In this document: positions 11,043-21,765 of the stretch, in pieces | Layout of the letters: each line of letters starts with the position of its first letter | Numbering within the stretch: position 1 is the stretch's first letter | NCBI GenBank assembly: GCA_963920765.1 | Contig: OY987249.1 | Location: 13,764,817 to 13,828,816 of the forward strand | Source of the DNA: Ulota crispa | Lineage: Eukaryota; Streptophyta; Bryopsida; Orthotrichales; Orthotrichaceae | Reading direction: 5' to 3' | DNA: 64,000 nucleotides | Notes under the pieces: generated by a model | Seen by the model: the letters and a program-made list of their open reading frames with translations, nothing else | What the model was told of the DNA's origin: nothing | Databases searched by the model: none | Translations under genes and position numbers: made by a program

Positions 11043-11264
11043 CGCCATCGCCGGTGCAGTATTTCCATATACCGAGGTTGACGTTGAGAACCTTTTCCCT
11101 TTTGGTTTTTATGCAAACCTCGGCAAGCTCATGTTGGGAGGATTGTCGTACTACTGCTGCCAAAATTTGAGAGCTGCATCTCAGGAGGTTAGTGCTTAAG
11201 CTAACTCCCTCTTTTGGCCACAATCTTTACCTGGCTGCCTTCAATTCTGAATAACATTGATGAA
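11043..11264 (+). other. 3' flank of the DUF1279 gene with an open alternative frame
   Basis: Downstream of the stop, another frame is open from about 11020 to a possible donor at 11190 (GAG|GTTAGT). It would encode DDAIAGAVFPYTEVDVENLF and onward to NLRAASQE. A CAG acceptor at about 11910 would add Ala-Thr-stop. GC content here is gene-like. It is most simply 3' untranslated sequence; the coding look may be chance. Confidence 0.3.
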
Positions 11265-11266
11265 TA

Positions 11267-11580
11267 AGGTAGCATCACCCATAACCGTCAAATTCAGGGT
11301 TTTGAACATGATGATTGTTAATAAACATCTAGCAAATTATAGGATCCTATTAGCAAGAGAAAAATGATGAGTTTGCACTTTCCAATGTATTATTTGGATA
11401 CTGTGAGATTAAGTTGTGAATTTTTAAAGAGCCGACTGCAATTGCACCTAATACCAATACTAAGGTTTCATGTTCACATGTTGTCCATCCTTGTAATGAC
11501 ATCTATCCACTTCCACAGATTTTACAAAATTCTAGACGTGATGGTCATGGGTACAGTGATGGTTATGGGTGTTGCTACCT
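11267..11580. mobile_element. TA-target MITE 2, full copy
   Basis: A 314-bp element flanked by TA on both sides. The terminal inverted repeat is AGGTAGCATCACCCATAACC on the left, and AGGTAGCAACACCCATAACC as the complement of the right end (19 of 20 match). A truncated, inverted relative lies at 40367-40660. Confidence 0.75.
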
Positions 11581-11599
11581 TAACTACTAAATTCCTCTC

Positions 11600-12401
11600 A
11601 AAGAAACATTAAGTTTGGATGAAGGTTACAATAATAGCTAGTTCATTCTTCAATGGTGGGAATCACGTCTTGTGCTCTAAGAATGTAGGACCGTGAGAAT
11701 GTTGGAGCAAGAGAGCTAATACAATTAACAATAAGATTGAACTCAAGGCCTGCTTGGGACACATCTCTACTGCTTTTTTAATATTATGTCTTTGTGTAGA
11801 GAGTCCGTCCTAGCTTTTAATTTTTGTGAGAGGCGAAGGGATCCTGTCACCAGAACTAGTCATGTAAATGAAATGAGTTGTGAACGATTTTTGTTTTAGT
11901 TGTTTGCAGGCAACTTAGGCGGGCGTGGCAGTCACTACGTGGCTTTGTATAACAAGAGGTCAGAAGGTCGATACCAACATTCGTGGTCGAAGAGGGGCTG
12001 ATCAATTGTGTAGAATCAGCAGGCATCGGATGAGGTATTTAGATGAGTTTCAGATTCTGTAGCCAGAGTTAGAAGTCATCCTAGTTTCATCAAAATACAC
12101 TGTAATTAGCTTTACAAAGTATGGAAAACAGTCGTTTTCTTATTAGCTTGGTGAAATTGTAGACTCCACATAAAAAAGGGTACTAGTACTATGAGGAAGG
12201 AACACGAACTCTGAAATTGTGAGTTAGGCACCCAGCATCAGGAAAGAATAAATTCTTAAATTCAAAAAAATCAGTCCATTGATGCTTATTCGTCGCTTCA
12301 AGTGAATTTTTGTAACTTTAACAAAGTGGTCGCAGTACTAGGTGGTGTCAATACTCACGACTTCTACTGCAAGATTTATATCCATTTCGGGTCTCATAGT
12401 C
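11600..12401. other. Gene-free stretch
   Basis: AT-rich intergenic DNA between a MITE and TTAA element B. Around 11908-12060 a more GC-rich block follows a possible acceptor. It could be a 3' untranslated exon, but I cannot support a coding role. Confidence 0.4.
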
Positions 12402-12405
12402 TTAA

Positions 12406-13312
12406 CCCTTTAACGACCACACCCATTTTCACAGAATCCACTGAAAACAGGGGCTGTAAGCTTAGAATTGGAATTGATTCAAATATGGTCCCATTTTCAA
12501 TAATCCAACCGTACAAATGGGAAGCACACCTTGTTTATTGTAAAACACCAAAATTTCAGCTAGATCTATTGTTGGAGGTGAAAAATTATAATGATTGAGT
12601 GAGCCGTATGGGGAAAATCTTTTGTGTTTCATTCTTGTTTAGTTTTGAATGTTGACCTTTCATGCAAGCTTCGATTGAGAAGAGCCATACATTTCTAGAG
12701 AGCAGGGTTTCCCACCTTTCCAACAAGACTAGTTTCACACAAAATAGACAAAAATAGTAGTCACAAGGTGTAGCTAAGTGAACAAAAAGGGTCAAAAAAC
12801 CCACTTTCTTTGCTACCCTAAAATGGTTCTACAAGAAATTTGATAATTATTCTAGAAAATCCAATTGGTGAAAACAATCAAGAATTGGCCTTAAATGTAG
12901 GATGACAAATTTTAAAACCAAAATGACAACACCATTTTAGTAGATCTTCAAATACTACAATTATACTACTACCATATATGAAAACAATACAAGCGTATTG
13001 CTTAAGCAATTTGAAATTTTTTAGAATTGTGTAATTGAAATTTGACATTCTTTTTGCATACTTGATGTATTGTGTTGTTGCTTTGACCCATCTTTGACAA
13101 AAATTGGATACGTATTTTGAAGCCATGCCATATAAACACCATTACTTATCAACTCACATACCCAATTACATTGTTATTTTTTTAAATAGATGCAAAATTC
13201 TTGTGACCACATGAATACTTCAAAACCAAATTCCAAATTATTGGGCGATTTCAACCTACAGGCCAAAAACCACTCCCACCGACCAAAATATGGTCGCGTG
13301 GTCTTTAAAGGG
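12406..13312. mobile_element. TTAA-target (piggyBac-type) element B
   Basis: A 907-bp element with TTAA at 12402-12405 and 13313-13316. The inverted ends are CCCTTTAACGACCAC and, in complement, CCCTTTAAAGACCAC. A further subterminal match to the family is GACCAAAATATGGTCG at 13281-13296, which is itself a palindrome. There is no transposase-like open frame. Confidence 0.75.
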
Positions 13313-13749
13313 TTAAACCCAAAATTTCATCGCAGAAGGATTACCTCTAATGTAGAGTTCGAGAATTGCACTCGAGAGTGACCTCTTGTAGAGAACGTTC
13401 GCACTCTGACACATCCGTAGGGCGAGCCTGTTACCCCACCCCAACGATGGACGAGTATTATAAGAAATTCAATTCACCTAGCCCCCAAGTTTTAGTTTTT
13501 TATTCTCACTATTGTACGACCCTCGGTAGTTTAGCACAATGATGGACGTACATTGTTATCGAAGACCCTAAATCTTGATAAATAGCACTAATAAATAAGT
13601 AAACATTAGACAATAATCAGTCCTTTTTAAGTGTTTACATATATCACATTGAATGGCAGAGCGTTACTCATTGAGACTTCCCTAGAAGAGATTGATGGCA
13701 TGTCGTAAATAAGAATCTGTCATGCGTCTCTCATGGAGTCGACATTTAA

Positions 13750-14668
13750 CCCCTAAATGCTCAACAGTGTTTTTCTTGTTTTTAGAAGGTAGTTTTGAAG
13801 TTTTTGAATTGTAAGATCATCATTAAACATCAAAAAGAAATTGTAATCTTTGAATCTTGAACTTTAAGGTTTCTAAATGGCATTACCCAAAAAGAATCCA
13901 AAATGATAGCGCGGATTTTAAGATATTTGTGATTGAATGATGATGAGTATGGAATTTTTTGTTTTTTGTTTTAATTACCCGAAACTTCAAATGCAAATTG
14001 GTAACTTTTAAATATAAAATTGGGAGACAGCCACTTAGGATGCTTTAGTGTTTATTGTTGTTACTTCAAAACCAATGGCCCCTCTTCCAAATCCATGACC
14101 ACAATTTCACAAATGAGCCTGCAATGCAACTGTCAAAACACAACCGTCTAATATAAAGAAATTTTCAACTTCAATTTTTGACCAAAAATCATTATGAATG
14201 AAAGAAAGTTCAATGGTGAAAGGATTCTAATTTCCATAACATAGACATTCCAAGTGAAATTAGTCCAAAAGTGCTTTTAGATTTTGTTAGATGTCAAAAC
14301 TTCAGTAAAAAGGGCCTTATTGCCTAAGGGAGTGCCCAAGGGAAATCTTCACCTTTTGCTCAGCTTGATGCCCGTCTTTTCAATGTGGCAACTTCTCATA
14401 GGCTCTATGATACTATTCACAACACTATTCATGACACTATTCACGACACTATTCACAACAAAAAATGTATGCTTCTAGTTAACCTTCCACCAAAAAGAAA
14501 TAGAATAAGATTTGGAGGAAGTTGAATTTGAACAATGAAGCTACCTTCAACGCGCAACTTTTCCACAAAGAAAAACCTCAAAATAATAAAATTTGTAACT
14601 TCAACAAGGTTTCAAAGTTTCCTGAAATTTTTTGGACACCAGAATCTAATACCTCAGGCATTTAGGGG
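13750..14668. mobile_element. TTAA-target (piggyBac-type) element C
   Basis: A 919-bp element with TTAA at 13746-13749 and 14669-14672. The inverted ends are CCCCTAAATGCTC and, in complement, CCCCTAAATGCCT. A short internal array of ACTATTCACAAC-like 14-bp units lies at 14408-14460. No coding capacity is seen. Confidence 0.75.
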
Positions 14669-14672
14669 TTAA

Positions 14673-15885
14673 TACATTAATGATTTTGATATTGAATTGC
14701 TCTAATAGCCCAATTGAATATCCTCATGATGTCAAATTCAAATTTGAAGGCAATTGCATTAATCTTGTTAGCTATGAGAGATAGCTAGAATATGTTAGAC
14801 TTCTCTTTGTGAGCCCTCCAATCAACAAAACCTGGATGTTGTAAATTGGTGCAGACAGATTTACTATCATGTCCCATTACACTAGAACTCTTCTAAACTA
14901 GTATGGTTGGGATTCTAAGAACTAGATTAGTTTAAGTAAATTATTGGTTAATTTTGTGAAAGTGTAAATGAAATGATCTTGAGATTAGTGCCTGGATAGC
15001 ACCAAAGAACATTAGTACAATTGAATTAATTGCTTTAGTTTATGATTGAAGTATGGCCTTGACATTGGGATTTGGTTATACATTGGTTTACAAAGGATAT
15101 TAGTGTTTACAAGGGATATTAGTTTACAGGATTTTAGCTTACAGGATTTCTACTGTACTTGTCCGCTATTGCTGCAACTCGCAAGATATGTAGTCCATCA
15201 TCCGTTATTTCCTCCATCGTCCTTTGCGAGCTTTCAGTTTTGATTGTTGTTTCTGGTGCTCCTTAGCAAAATTGTTGCAAAAGGACAAGGCTCTTGTAAC
15301 GAACCTCAACACAAGCCTTCCTCCAAAAAAGAAAGGGGACTTGAATCGAAGACCTTTGACTCTGCATACAAAGCTTTCAACCGGTCTGCTTGAGAAGCCG
15401 TATTCATATTACCATCCAACTCCGCCATGCTTCAACGCTTTGAAAACTGCCTTTTTACTTCAACAAAACCTTTGGAGAACGGAAAAACCTTATGATTAAC
15501 TCAAACTCTAAAAATCTGAACTAAACTTACACTCAAACATGGCGGAAGACCAACTGAGATTACACAGATGGTTCAATCCGCAAATAGTTCACACCCTATT
15601 ATATTGGTCGTCTAGAATATCGAGAGATACTGTAAACAAAGCTAAGTAAATGGCTCTTGTAAGTTGATATCACTTTTCTATGATCAAGGAGAATGAGGTT
15701 GATTACCTCCGCATATATTTTCACACTCTAAAGTGACTATTTGAAAGTTAAAAAAGAACTGCGGCTTGTGATACCACTTAGAGCTTTTAGGGACCTGGCA
15801 GTACAAACGCCTCGCAGAAAGTTATCTTGTCAAGAATTATACTTCTAGAGCCACACAGTACCTTAATCCAAATTGAGCGCTCACA
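14673..15885. other. Gene-free stretch
   Basis: AT-rich DNA with short direct repeats built on GGATATTAGTTTACA at 15095-15150. A 90-codon open frame at about 15227-15499 has no recognisable product. Confidence 0.4.
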
Positions 15886-16146
15886 ACACCATATTAGGTA
15901 AATTGGGAAAAACGGAGGGACACTTTTGTACTCCATCTTAATCCTACATATACATCGTAAATGTAGGCATAGCTATAATTCAAAGTTTTAATCATTTGAA
16001 ATTCTTGGAGGCAATAATTGAGGTTTCACTACTTGTACAAGAAAGTGAACGCTTGTTTTTTTTGTAATATGCTAAATTGTACATAATGACAGAAATAGTG
16101 AGATTCATAGAACGAACTATTTTTCCCAATTTACCTAATATGGTGT
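15886..16146. mobile_element. Foldback MITE downstream of PEX11
   Basis: A 261-bp element with 27-bp inverted ends that match almost perfectly. The arms contain CACCATATTAGGTAAATTGG and its complement and continue through GGAAAAA. The segment after the left arm (TTTTGTACTCCATCTTAATC) also resembles the element at 44194-44450. The target duplication is unclear. Confidence 0.7.
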
Positions 16147-16372
16147 GACTCACACGGAATTCAAGTATAACTCAAATCAGGAGCAATGACTTCTGTGTGG
16201 CAGACCACTTCTCTCAGTCACGTCCCAACCAGAGCAAATCGAACGTGCTTATTCATCTCTGCTGAACCGAAAACAGGCAGCCTCAATCAAACTTCGAATT
16301 GACGCAATCCATCTAACGTAGACTCCATAATTATGCTAAGTTTCAGCTCTGACCAGAAATTAGGGGTACCCT

Positions 16373-18702
16373 TCAGCAGTTTTTCCAGTTCTTTTGAGCA
16401 GATATCAGAGCTGACAGCAGGCCTGCAAACGATAACAACAGCGGGTTGTCAAGAACTCCTTTGGTTTCGCGTATGTCAGTCAACGCCAACAAACTGTCGG
16501 CGAAGTCCTGAATGATAGACAGCGTCTTCATCAACCGTTTGGCTTGCAAGGCTTGGAGTTCCTTGATCTCCGAGACAGGGCCGATCCCGCCTTCCGCCTT
16601 CTTACGCATCCCCTGCAGCAGCTTGGATTCTTGCTCCAGGTACAACGACACTTGGATGCACTTCAGGGCCACGCTCCCAAAATATCCAATAAATTCCGTC
16701 CACGCACTCAGTTTGGTTAGCCGTTTGGCGTACCGTTTATGAATAAGCCCCGCTTTTGCCTGTCGCACAACGACATATACACGTACATATATCATTCTAC
16801 TAGACACAAGCAGGGCTTTATTTTTTGGCTTTTTGGTGCTAGAAAAAAGTTATTTAATTTCCGAAGACGGTTTGTAAAATCATAAGTTGCCTTTAATAAA
16901 GCAATTACTAAAGGACCTGAGCCAACTATTAAAGCCAAAGTAGTAAGCTGTGCAATAACCTCTAAATTCATTTTGATTTAGCCTCTCTTTTTCAATTTGA
17001 TTTTATGAAATTAAGAAAATCATTAAAAAAATATATATCTATAGCGATAAGATCAGTACAATAATAGAAAACCTATTCATTCAAAAATTTAATAAATCAT
17101 TAATTAAATAATTTTTTTGAATGAATTTGTTATATATATTACAGATTTTTAGGAGAGAAAAAAAATGACAGCAATTTCAGATAGTCAAATTATTGTAGCT
17201 CTTGTTAGTGCTTTTATAACAAGTATTTTAGCTTTAAGATTAGCTAAAAGTTTGTATCAATAAATTAATTAGTTTTTTATTTATTTACAAAAAAAATAGC
17301 CTAGCCAGTAACAATATCTAGTTAGGCTCAAATAAAATGAAATAAATCACTTAGTTAAATTTTTTTTAATAATTTTTTTTTTTCTTTTTTTTTTATTAAA
17401 ACAAAAATCTCACCCAAAAAAAATCTGGCTAAAAAACATTTTAAAAAAATGCCAAAAAATTTTGATGATTTTGCCACAAGCCTTCAGTTTTTTTTAATTG
17501 GATGAAATTGCCAAATTGTGGATGAAAACCAAATTATAGACATATAATATGTACTAATGTGATATTTCCTATCCAATATGTGGATGAATGTTGAAATTTG
17601 GAGCACCACTATAACATTTTAAATCGCCACCTTCACACTTCTTAAAAAATGAAAAAAAGCCCTAGACACAAGGGCTGGCTAGTTAGTATCATCATTAACC
17701 CCTAAAGGTTCATGAGGACGATTTTTTGTCCTTTGGTCCTGAAAAAGCATTCTGTGCAACAAAAAAAAGTCGTTTTTCATCTACACTCTTAAACACAGGA
17801 AAAACAAGACACATACAGAAAGCACTTTTCAAACGGCCTAAAATTCTTTCAATTAGTTCGTCCTCGGGAGGAGAAGACACCTAAATTCAGAGTTGCAGGA
17901 ATCAATTCAATCGCAGCTGCGACAAAGGCAATTCGGAAAGAGTTCAAAAATAAGAGCTAATTTGCAAAAATCAATCAATTGCAGCTGCAATAAAAGCAAT
18001 TCGGAAAGAGTTCAAAAATAAAAGCCACTTTGTTCAGAAATCCTGCAAAGAATGATGAAAATATTAATGCAAAAGAATTCTTTTGTAGAGATTTATACGA
18101 GAGCGTTCATGTTTATAGAGAATTATGCAAGAGCGTCCATTTTTGTAGAGAATCATCCCAAAGGGCTCATTTCTGTAGAGAATTATGCGAGAGCGTTCAT
18201 TTCTGTAGAGAATTAAGCAAGAGCGTTCAATTTTGTAGAGAATCATGCAAGAGCGTTCAATTTTATAAGAATTAAGCAAGAACGTTCATTTTTGTAGAAA
18301 ATTATGCAAAAGAGTTTTCCTCACCAGCCACACGAATTGCTCGACGAAGTAGTAGCAGCCTTCTCCGCCGGTGGCAACGAGCTCCAGCATGCCATCCCGA
18401 GAGTGCACATCAGCAATCCGCTTGAGCGCGTTCACGTCCTGGACGAATTTGCCGAGTCGAAACGCCTTGCGGCTGCTGCCAACGCTGGCCTCGAACGCCT
18501 TCAGACGGCCTTGCGTCTCCGGAAACGTCCCCGACGCGACGATCGGCGACGCCAAAAGTAGTTTGGCGGAGTAGCGCAGAATCTTGAGCGCCTTGTCGAC
18601 GCCATCGCGGCGCGATAGAAAGCTCTCGACGTGCTCCAAGAACGGTCGGTCTTGTTTGGCCATAGCCAATCCGGCCATGGCCAGTCGCTCCTGTTCGGCC
18701 AT
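16373..18702 (-). CDS. PEX11: Peroxisomal membrane protein PEX11 (peroxin 11)
   Basis: PEX11 drives elongation and division of peroxisomes at the peroxisomal membrane. Two exons (18702-18325 and 16759-16373) join as TGG CTG|GTGAGG...GACAG|GCA AAA, giving [13 protein letters not shown] and 254 residues in total. Family marks in exon 1 are [36 protein letters not shown] and [15 protein letters not shown]. Exon 2 has [38 protein letters not shown] and an end, [15 protein letters not shown], that matches plant PEX11 C-termini such as Arabidopsis PEX11A. No residues appear missing. The single intron (16760-18324, 1565 bp) contains plastid DNA with psaM and psb30, one end of a TTAA element and two tandem arrays, one reaching to within about ten bases of the donor. 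A Harbinger element ends 360 bp upstream of the start codon. Confidence 0.93.
16870..16971 (-). pseudogene. psb30: psb30 (ycf12) plastid copy, C-terminus altered
   Basis: From ATG at 16971 the frame reads [20 protein letters not shown] then LVIALL, which is 26 residues of the 33-residue photosystem II subunit Psb30. The expected final AARKGNL is replaced by KATYDF and onward. The DNA AAAGGCAACTTATGA that would encode KGNL and a stop is still there but out of frame, so a deletion of about 10 bp just before it is the simplest explanation. It is a transferred copy and is not expected to be expressed here. Confidence 0.8.
17165..17263 (+). CDS. psaM: psaM, photosystem I subunit XII, intact plastid copy in a nuclear intron
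   Basis: A 32-codon open frame encodes [20 protein letters not shown] followed by [12 protein letters not shown], the normal full length and sequence of PsaM, a one-span thylakoid protein of photosystem I. An AGGAGA ribosome-binding site lies about 8 nt upstream of the ATG. The frame is undamaged although it is in the PEX11 intron on the opposite strand, so it is presumably not translated. This points to a recent transfer. It is too short for routine gene finding. Confidence 0.85.
   Translation: MTAISDSQIIVALVSAFITSILALRLAKSLYQ
17298..17328 (+). terminator. Plastid-type 3' stem-loop after psaM
   Basis: AGCCTAGC at 17298-17305 pairs with GTTAGGCT at 17321-17328 (7 of 8 pairs), 35 bp after the psaM stop. 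Such hairpins stabilise plastid mRNA 3' ends and add support for a plastid origin of this block. Confidence 0.6.
17699..17790. mobile_element. Lone end of a TTAA-target (piggyBac-type) element
   Basis: TTAA at 17695-17698 is followed by CCCCTAAAGGTTCATGAGG and a GTCCTTTGGTCC segment like the ends of elements D to F. No matching opposite end with TTAA was found downstream, so this looks like a truncated remnant within the PEX11 intron. Confidence 0.5.
17899..18030. repeat. Tandem duplication of about 66-69 bp in the PEX11 intron
   Basis: Two copies share AATTCGGAAAGAGTTCAAAA and a preceding GCAGCTGCRAYAAARGC segment. The copies start near 17899 and 17968. Confidence 0.8.
18081..18316. repeat. 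30-bp minisatellite abutting the PEX11 5' splice site
   Basis: About eight imperfect 30-bp units, consensus around AAGAGCGTTCATTTTTGTAG followed by AGAATTATGC. The array ends within about ten bases of the PEX11 donor (minus strand, GT at 18324). Because 30 is a multiple of three, both strands stay open for about 70-80 codons ([10 protein letters not shown]-type repeats on the plus strand). That is a by-product, not a gene. Confidence 0.9.
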
Positions 18703-19061
18703 AGCCAGTGGCTGTTGTCAAATAAAATCCAGTCAACTAATTAATTCCAATTTACTCTTGCAAAGTCGCCATCCTTGAGTCCCGAAGATCTCTTTCACGA
18801 GCAATTCCTCCAAAGAAAGGCTGGTTTCACGAGATTGAGAAGACGGTGGCATCACCGCCGCGGCCGAGGCGCCACGCGAGAATCTCAAAAGCAAAATTTC
18901 GAAGGTAAAACGAAGTTTTGTTAAGAAATTGTGAAAAGTGTTGTTTGTCGAAACCCCCAGCGGTGTCGGGGGAGTGGACTCTAAGCTTAGCTGCCGCCAC
19001 GTCATATACACGTGTAGAAGCTTCTCACTACTACACCATATAGTGGATTTAGGTTGGCTCA
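18703..19061 (-). promoter_or_regulatory. PEX11 upstream region with ACGT-core boxes
   Basis: The 360 bp between the PEX11 start codon and the Harbinger element. It contains CACGTCA (18998-19004) and a G-box CACGTG (19009-19014), motifs bound by plant bZIP and bHLH factors in general. A diverged copy of about 120 bp of this region lies at 27749-27865. Confidence 0.5.
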
Positions 19062-19920
19062 TGCCCCTTTCGCACTCGTGATTTAGTAAAACCGGTTTTA
19101 AACCACAGATTTTTTTTTGTAAATCCTGGAAATCAAGGTTTAGGGGGTAAATATCTTTTTTGAGCCCCTACCCTGTTACGTCTACTCGGGTATTTGTAAT
19201 GGTGTGAGGTGTTCAAACTCGCTCTTTTGTAAAACCTCGCATCCGCACAAGTAGGTCCCGTCAATCGCGTTTCTCTTCTTCTCTTTTCTTCAAGTTCAGT
19301 CTCTGTTGTTATTGATTGTGTTCTCTTAATATTTGCACACATATTGTTGCTTCTCCACATTTGAGACAGATTGAGGCGCAGCAACTCTGCGTTCATTTGC
19401 TTTCTTCTTATTGTTACTGGTACTTCAACGCTCTGTGTTCATGTGACCGTCGCTAGTACTTTGAATCAATCCCGCATGTTCCAAAAGTGAAATTCGACGT
19501 CGTCTTTGAAAGCAGTCACCATCGCAATTACTATTTGAAGGTGAGTTTCTCTTCTCTTAAAATTGCCCGTTTAGTATTTCGTCTTATTCTCTTGAATTGT
19601 GACTCCCGAATGCTTGCGGCACTGCAATTTGTTCATTCAAATGCTCCTTTCTTTGCGTGTCTGGTTCGAATAGCTTTTAGGGGAGTGCGTGAAGGAAATT
19701 GGAGGTATGTGAATTTTTGATTAGGGTTTCCAAAAAATTAATCATCTGCGTCATTGGTTGCTGAAGATTTTATTTGAGTTTTCTTTTGCAATTTACCCCA
19801 TGATTTAGTCTTGCAATTCTTTTGAAATTTTGTTCTTTGTTCTCTTCTTCTCTAGAGTCATCTTGTTATGGATTTGAGTGACGATGCACGTTGGTTGCTG
19901 ATTCTTGGAGTGTGGTTCTT

Positions 19921-21234
19921 ATGCAAACGTTGTTTGCGCAAAACCTTGTGACTTTGCCGACGAGTCCTGCTGAGGAGGAAGATGCAAGCACATCGCTGCA
20001 GATGATGTTGGACACTCTCGGCAAGACCTCGGAGAATCTCGTGCTTGCTATGCACAACGGAATAAACTCCTTCCGCTTTTTAATAGCACCTACGGTTTTG
20101 GAAGAGGACCTTGGCTTTTGAGTGAAACCCCGATCAACTACTTGGTTTACTTGGTTTCTGATGGCAGAGTACGATGATACAAGGTGGGTTGAGCTCTGCC
20201 AAATGTCCCAACGTTCTGTATTCACGCTTGCAAACATCCTATCCCCACAAATCTGTAGGCAGAACACAAGGTATCATGCTGCAATCCTTGTAAAAATTTG
20301 GGTGGTGTGCACTTTATTCAAGCTCTCACACGGTGTTTCTCTTAACATATGCTCCAAGATGTTTGCACTTGGAAGGAGCACCGTCAGCTCTATTCTCCGG
20401 GATGTCTTTAGAGCAATCAATGACACACTAAAACATAATATTTCCTAGCCCACGGGGGAGCACTTAAGATTGACCCAGCAAAAGTTTTCTTGTCTCTGTG
20501 GTTTATTGGCTGTAGCTGGGGTGATTGAGGGGACTCACGTCTCTATAGGTAAACCTTGGTATGTCCCTAGTGATTACTACTACTTTAAGTCAGGGAGATA
20601 TACTCTTAACTGCCAGGCCATAGTCGACAACGAAAAAAGATTTCTTGACCTATTCTTGGGCATGTTGGGGTCTACCAATGACTCAAGAGTTTTGAGACGC
20701 TCATCTTTGTACAACCTTGCAACAAATGGCAACTTATTTGGTGATGAAGGGAGAGAAGATGGGTTCACTCCCTATATTTTGGGCAACCAAGGTTATCCCC
20801 TCTTATCTTGACTAATGATCCCTCACCCTCAATTGAACCCTCTTTCTATGTCCGAGTCCGTCTTCAATAGAAGATTGAAAAAAAGTAGGTGTGTCGTCAA
20901 AAATGCTTTTGGTATTATGAAGTCTACATTTCGTGAGCTATTAGTTAAGTCTAACCTTGAAGTTTCCTTTCTCCCGGTTGTTATCATGTGCTGCCCCATT
21001 TTATACAATATTTTGCTTGGACACTCGAAAGAAGCCGTGGAAGAGCTTTTGGCTGTTATCAGGAGGCAGGGGAACTATGTTGAACCTACCCACGAGAACG
21101 CAAGGATTGAGGACCCTGAAAATCATCAAGCTTTTTCCAATGCCAAAGTCGATGGTGTGCGAAATGGTGCCGCAATTAAAAAGCGGAGGCTTCTAGGAGT
21201 ATACCTCACTACTCAACTCCCTCATGGTAATTGA
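19921..21234 (+). pseudogene. Harbinger DDE nuclease, decayed
   Basis: One reading frame of about 438 codons carries three premature stops (20119-20121, 20446-20448, 20809-20811) and no frameshift. Comparison with the second element (LQFWVKPRS, KILWLTGER) shows two of the stops replace Trp; the third, in PLLS-stop-LMIPHP, falls where Harbinger nucleases normally have Trp. Family blocks include RSTVSSILRDVFRAINDT, GVIEGTHVSI, YYYFKSGRYTLNCQAIVDN, GSTNDSRVLRRSSLY and RCVVKNAFGIMKSTFREL. The first catalytic Asp is Glu (GVIEGT), the second is kept (TNDS) and the catalytic Glu is Lys (VKNAFG), so the protein would be inactive. Confidence 0.85.
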
Positions 21235-21765
21235 AGAAGAAGAAGGTGAGAAATATTTTTTGGCTCCACTTCCTCTTTTGTTTACTGCTCTTCAATTCAA
21301 TTGTAGTTTTTGGTAGGAATATGCAGCTTTCTATGGTCTTTGTCTTTCACATGCCTAGTAGTTTAGGGTTTCTAAAGATATGAACATTCTAAATATTATG
21401 TGGAAGTGCATCACATATAATAAGAGCTGCAGAGGTAGCTTCACATATATGTCTGTATGTTTCTCATCACATTCACTGCAGAAAGTACTTGATGTCTTGA
21501 TCTAATGCTTGGAAAACATAATCGTACAACACACTGTAGAAAAATATGTTTTTTATTCATCAAACAATGCCCTATGAAAGGATTGGAAACACATGAGGTA
21601 CTCTATACTAGTAGTACCTCTACGTTCTATAGTAGCTGCAAGTGCTAATCAGCTTGTCCTTGCGGTGCAAGTCGCAATCTTCTGTGGAGACTAATACAGG
21701 CATGACGGAGCTTAGGCATTGCCTTGACGTTTGCGGACAAGAAGTGCAATCCATCATGGAGCACT

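Larger units (their letters stand above)
16860..17400. other. Nuclear plastid-DNA insertion (NUPT) with psb30 and psaM
   Basis: The block has plastid base composition and carries two divergent plastid genes 193 bp apart, with a prokaryotic-style ribosome-binding site and a 3' stem-loop. It lies inside the nuclear PEX11 intron. The borders are estimates, because flanking DNA is equally AT-rich. Retention of psaM and psb30 excludes an angiosperm plastome as the source. Confidence 0.8.

Noticed and set aside
15227-15499. 90-codon open frame (LNTSLPPKKKGDLNRRPLTL)
   Set aside because: No upstream ATG in frame, no recognised domain, isolated among transposon remnants.
18081-18316. Regular 30-bp repeats as a CRISPR-like array
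   Set aside because: Units are contiguous with no unique spacers, they lie in a plant intron, and they vary like a minisatellite.
17695-19155. Complete TTAA element from 17699 to the GGGGGTAAA at about 19146
   Set aside because: The right side reads GTAA, not TTAA, the inner bases do not pair, and the span would include PEX11 exon 1 and part of the Harbinger element.
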